From Stygiobacter electus (GTDB lineage: Bacteria > Bacteroidota > Ignavibacteria > Ignavibacteriales > Melioribacteraceae): 64,000 bases of DNA. The DNA is taken from positions 186,001-250,000 of the forward strand of contig JARGDL010000004.1 of assembly GCA_029210465.1 (NCBI GenBank), given 5' to 3'. The position numbers and the translations under genes are program-made. Positions 61,085 through 64,000 of this stretch are shown here, in pieces. Every line of letters begins with the position of its first letter. The stretch's first letter is position 1. The notes beneath the pieces were generated by a model. That model did no database searches. It had not been told where the DNA came from and saw only the letters and a program-made list of their open reading frames with translations.

Positions 61085-61420
61085 ATGAAAAATAATGAGA
61101 AGAAATATTTAGCTTCATTTGTTTTGGCAACGTATATAATAACTTTATTAGTTGCCTCATTTCATTATCATGAATTAAATATTAATTATAATAAGTTTCA
61201 TTATTTTGAAAAAGCTAAGATTAATCATAGCCAACATTTTATTGCTCAAAATTTATGTGCTACCCAAATATTTCTGACTAATGATTTTAATCTTACACAT
61301 GACAACATTAATTTTGAGAAGAAGTTCTACAATGAAATAAAATTTGTTGTTTATTTAAATCCTCGTTTACTAAATACATTTTTACACAATATAAGTTTAA
61401 GAGCTCCTCCAACATCATAA
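61085..61420 (+). CDS. Small His-containing membrane protein ahead of a TonB receptor
   Basis: 111 residues: one N-terminal membrane segment (LASFVLATYIITLLVASF), then HYHELNINYNKFHYF, NHSQHF and a Cys, and the tail LRAPPTS. Short proteins ending RAPP, with His/Cys, are often encoded next to metal-related TonB receptors (DUF2946-like). I do not recognise a defined family. It is 68 bases before the receptor gene and co-directional, so a metal-uptake role is inferred. The ATG lies just after a TATATTTG box. Confidence 0.7.
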   Translation: MKNNEKKYLASFVLATYIITLLVASFHYHELNINYNKFHYFEKAKINHSQHFIAQNLCATQIFLTNDFNLTHDNINFEKKFYNEIKFVVYLNPRLLNTFLHNISLRAPPTS

Positions 61421-61488
61421 CAATTCTTTTAGTTGTCATATTTTCTTTAATAATATTATTTATTTAAAATTCTTATAGGAGAATTGTT

Positions 61489-63723
61489 ATGAAAACAAAA
61501 GTTTTAGTTTTATTCATATTTCTTTTTTCAATTAATTTATTTTCTCAAACTAATTTTTCTGGTAAAGTAATAGATGAAAAAGACAACACACCACTTTATG
61601 GAGTAAATGTTTTAATAAAAGAACTTAAAATTGGAACAACCACAAATGAAGATGGGATTTTTAAATTTAAAAATTTAAAGAATGCTAATTATACCTTTGT
61701 ATTTTCATACATTGGACATAGAACTCAATCAATAAAAATTTCCATTCCTTATAATGATGAATTAATCGTAAAGATGATTGATGGTAATGTTGATTTAGAA
61801 GAAATTGTCGTAACAGGAAATCCACTTTCCTTAGATAAAAAAGATTTTGCACAAAGTTCCATTGTAATATCAAATCAGAATTTATTAATAAAAAGAAATT
61901 CAACTATCGCAGATATATTAAATTTTCAGCCCGGTATTTCTGTTCGTTCTAATGGCACTGCACCTTCAAGACCTGTAATTCGCGGATTTAGTAATAATAG
62001 AATTTTAATACTTGAAAATGGTTTGAGAATGGGTGATTTGTCAAATACATCCGATGACCATGGAGTAACATCAGATGGCGGTAATGCAGAAAAAATAGAA
62101 GTTTTACGTGGTCCTGCTTCTTTATTATATGGAAGCAATGCAATTGGTGGTGTTGTGAATATTATCTCAGAAGATATTCCTACTTATGTACCGGACCATT
62201 TTGAAGGAACTGTAAATTTAAATTCTTCAACAAATAACAAAGAATACTTTGGAAATGCTGATTTACATTATGGAATAAAAGATTTGGCGTTCCATGCTAA
62301 TTATTTTAATCGTACCAACAAAAATTATTTTGATGGCAATAATGAAGAAGTTTTAAATACAGATCAAAAATCAAATGGTTATCAATTTGGATTTTCTTAT
62401 AAGCCAAATTTTGGTTTAGGTGGTTTAAGTTTTTCAAATTTTAATACAAATTATGGATTACCTTTCAACAAAAATGAAAAGGGAAATGAAGGACCAATCT
62501 TACTTGAAATGAAAAAGAATGACGTTCGCGTTCTTTTAGAGAGTAATAACTTAAATTCATTCATCTCTTCATTTAACTTTAAAGCTGGATATCAAGAATA
62601 TAATCATAAAGAAATAATGAGAAATACAAGAGAAGTTGGAACTGAATTTGGATTAAAAAGTTTTAGCAGTGATTTTTCATTTAAGCATAATCCAATTTTT
62701 AATTCATTAAATGGAATTTTTGGATTATGGATTATGAATCAAGATTATACTGTTACTGGCGAAGAAGCTTTAACCCCAAATGCAAATTATAAAAATCTTG
62801 CAGCGTATTTTTATGAACAGACTAAATTACACAAATTCAATTTACAACTTGGTGTTCGATATGAAATTAATAAATTAAAAATTCCTGAATCAGTATTATC
62901 AGAAAATACTTTTTCATCATTTGATAAAAATTATAATTCATTAAGTGGTTCATTTGGTATATCATATAGTTTAAATGATTTTATAACAATCTATTCAAAT
63001 TTTGCAAATGCATTCAGATCTCCAACTGTCGAAGAACTTGCATCATATTCAATTCACGAGGCTACCGGTTCATTTGATATTGGTGAAAGAAATTTATCGA
63101 CGGAAAAAAACTACGGATTCGATTTTGGTTTAAGAGTTATTAAACCATATCATTTTGTTGACTTAAGTTTTTATTACAATAACATAAATGATTACATATA
63201 TCGCGATCCAACGAACATGTATTACAATTCAAATGATACAATTAATAAATTTAATTATGATAAAATTGGATTACCCGTTTTTAAGTACAGACAAACAAAT
63301 GCAATTTTATTTGGAGCAGAATTAAAGGCTCAATATGATTTTAATAATTCATTAACAACAATTGTTGTAATGGATTATGTAAGAGGATACCAAAAAAGCC
63401 CTTTTGAAAATTTACCACAAATGCCACCATTTAGAATATCATTTGAGACTAGATACACAACGGATCTTTACTGGTTTGGTTTAAATTGGAAAATAGTGAA
63501 TAAGCAATCTCAAGTTGCTAATTTTGAAGAATCAACTGCTGGTTTTGGATTAGTTGATTTATATGCAGGGATAAAATTTATAACCAATAAGCTTGTTCAT
63601 ATAATTGATTTAAAAATAAACAACACATTTAATCAATTATATCGAGATCATTTATCAGCAATTAAAAATTTTGCATTTATGCCCGGAAGAAAAATTAGTT
63701 TGAATTACAAATTTTTGTTTTAA
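61489..63723 (+). CDS. TonB-dependent receptor, ZnuD-like
   Basis: 744 residues. Signal peptide (ends LFSQ), carboxypeptidase-regulatory-like domain (about 22-105), plug with RPVIRGFSNNRILILENGLR, SNTSDDHGVTSDGG and RGPASLLYGSNAIGGVVNI, then a barrel ending INYKFLF-like. The DH-containing plug segment after the ENGLR strand resembles the zinc receptor ZnuD (SPDHAVAIDPL region), and a YGLPFN segment follows. A divalent-metal ligand is therefore likely, supported by the His-rich neighbour. AGGAG precedes ATG 61489 inside a 9-bp inverted repeat (61419-61427 / 61480-61488). Confidence 0.88.
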   Translation: MKTKVLVLFIFLFSINLFSQTNFSGKVIDEKDNTPLYGVNVLIKELKIGTTTNEDGIFKFKNLKNANYTFVFSYIGHRTQSIKISIPYNDELIVKMIDGNVDLEEIVVTGNPLSLDKKDFAQSSIVISNQNLLIKRNSTIADILNFQPGISVRSNGTAPSRPVIRGFSNNRILILENGLRMGDLSNTSDDHGVTSDGGNAEKIEVLRGPASLLYGSNAIGGVVNIISEDIPTYVPDHFEGTVNLNSSTNNKEYFGNADLHYGIKDLAFHANYFNRTNKNYFDGNNEEVLNTDQKSNGYQFGFSYKPNFGLGGLSFSNFNTNYGLPFNKNEKGNEGPILLEMKKNDVRVLLESNNLNSFISSFNFKAGYQEYNHKEIMRNTREVGTEFGLKSFSSDFSFKHNPIFNSLNGIFGLWIMNQDYTVTGEEALTPNANYKNLAAYFYEQTKLHKFNLQLGVRYEINKLKIPESVLSENTFSSFDKNYNSLSGSFGISYSLNDFITIYSNFANAFRSPTVEELASYSIHEATGSFDIGERNLSTEKNYGFDFGLRVIKPYHFVDLSFYYNNINDYIYRDPTNMYYNSNDTINKFNYDKIGLPVFKYRQTNAILFGAELKAQYDFNNSLTTIVVMDYVRGYQKSPFENLPQMPPFRISFETRYTTDLYWFGLNWKIVNKQSQVANFEESTAGFGLVDLYAGIKFITNKLVHIIDLKINNTFNQLYRDHLSAIKNFAFMPGRKISLNYKFLF

Positions 63724-63743
63724 GGAAGTCTTGTTTATATTTG
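63714..63743 (+). promoter_or_regulatory. Promoter of tRNA-Ser
   Basis: TTTTTG (TTG at 63714-63716), 19 bases, TATATTTG (63736-63743), 69 bases before the tRNA. The TTG overlaps the last codons of the receptor gene. Confidence 0.5.
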
Positions 63744-63812
63744 TGCCGCAATTTCAACGATTGTTTTTTGAAATAATGTAAACGAAATATTTTTAGTAAT
63801 TCAAATTCTTAT

Positions 63813-63901
63813 GGAGAGATGGGTGAGTGGCTGAAACCAACGGTTTGCTAAACCGTCGTAGGGGTTATACTCTACCGCGAGTTCGAATCTCGCTCTCTCC
63901 G
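63813..63901 (+). tRNA. tRNA-Ser (GCT)
   Basis: Class II tRNA: acceptor GGAGAGA/TCTCTCC, anticodon stem ACGGT/ACCGT with loop TTGCTAA (anticodon GCT), a long variable arm, T-arm AGTTCGAATCT, and G discriminator. Unlike the other tRNAs in the window, CCA is encoded (63902-63904). Confidence 0.96.
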
Positions 63902-63913
63902 CCAATTTTTATT

Positions 63914-64000
63914 ATGTATTACGTTTACGTTTTATATAGCCTTTCTCTTAACAAACGTTATGTAGGTTCTACTTCTGATCTTACAAATAGAATCTCTGAA
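63914..64000 (+). CDS. GIY-YIG nuclease-domain protein, N-terminal part
   Basis: Starts ATG 63914, only 10 bases after the tRNA-Ser CCA, and runs off the window. The visible 29 residues read YYVYVLYSLSLNKRYVGST plus SDLTNRIS, the opening of small stand-alone GIY-YIG proteins (YVY-IL, then RYVGST). No ribosome-binding site is visible. Such genes are common in Bacteroidota, often next to tRNAs. Confidence 0.85.
   Translation, partial: MYYVYVLYSLSLNKRYVGSTSDLTNRISE

Overview
The window looks like a chromosomal segment from an Ignavibacteria/Chlorobi-side member of the Bacteroidota-FCB group. The DNA is strongly AT-rich. Five things point there: a short primary sigma factor of about 286 residues without region 1.1, a PorD-type protein of the type IX secretion system, a TonB receptor with a DUF4249 lipoprotein, sphingolipid-type enzymes, and recurring TATATTTG promoter elements. 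Clear Shine-Dalgarno sequences before many genes argue against classical Bacteroidia. This placement is inferred from gene content only.

Layout. 1-6610 (minus): the translation operon thrS-infC-rpmI-rplT-pheS-pheT plus the start of a small coiled-coil gene; infC seems to start at a non-canonical AUC codon. 6653-6851: tRNA-Val and tRNA-Leu. 7055-11920: an NSS-family symporter, a phosphofructokinase with pyrophosphate-type signature residues, and a PcrA/UvrD helicase. 12219-19230: a probable peptide-scavenging block (M29 aminopeptidase, small barrel protein, MFSD1-like MFS carrier, PepD dipeptidase, PqqD-like protein, OPT transporter). 19523-26229: TIGR02757 protein, pdxJ, lipoprotein, lysine 6-aminotransferase, rsmI, a REP-associated tyrosine transposase surrounded by and containing its palindromes, apt and dus. 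26239-34712: MFS exporter, CapA-like protein, Hc1-like nucleoid protein, a membrane HdrD-like iron-sulfur oxidoreductase, hydrolase, hisA, UspA, an eIF-2B-like protein and a TPR protein.

35124-35984: rpoD behind a promoter and a terminator-like hairpin. 36290-36483: tRNA-Cys and tRNA-Gly. 36565-39583: UPF0316 protein, pcm, miaA, a CX4CH lipoprotein and a DUF123 GIY-YIG-like protein. 39514-42995: a reductase, a serine palmitoyltransferase and a GNAT-like acyltransferase, which together match the three-enzyme bacterial ceramide pathway. 43061-48750: envelope proteins, including PorD and a two-gene unit of a PorV-like barrel plus a helix-hairpin-helix/outer-membrane-barrel fusion. 48806-54362: a 2-oxoacid:ferredoxin oxidoreductase, isocitrate-type dehydrogenase and aconitase laid out as one TCA/reductive-TCA segment. 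54359-59009: a TonB receptor, DUF4249 lipoprotein and PEGA/propeller lipoprotein coupled by ATGA overlaps. 59088-60980: acs. 61085-63723: a small His-containing membrane protein and a ZnuD-like TonB receptor. 63813-64000: tRNA-Ser and the start of a GIY-YIG gene.

The most notable items are the ceramide cluster, the transposase gene carrying its own palindromes in frame, the HhH-barrel unit, the peptide block with an MFSD1-like carrier, and repeated placement of terminator hairpins immediately before ribosome-binding sites (thrS, pheS, the GNAT gene, rpoD).
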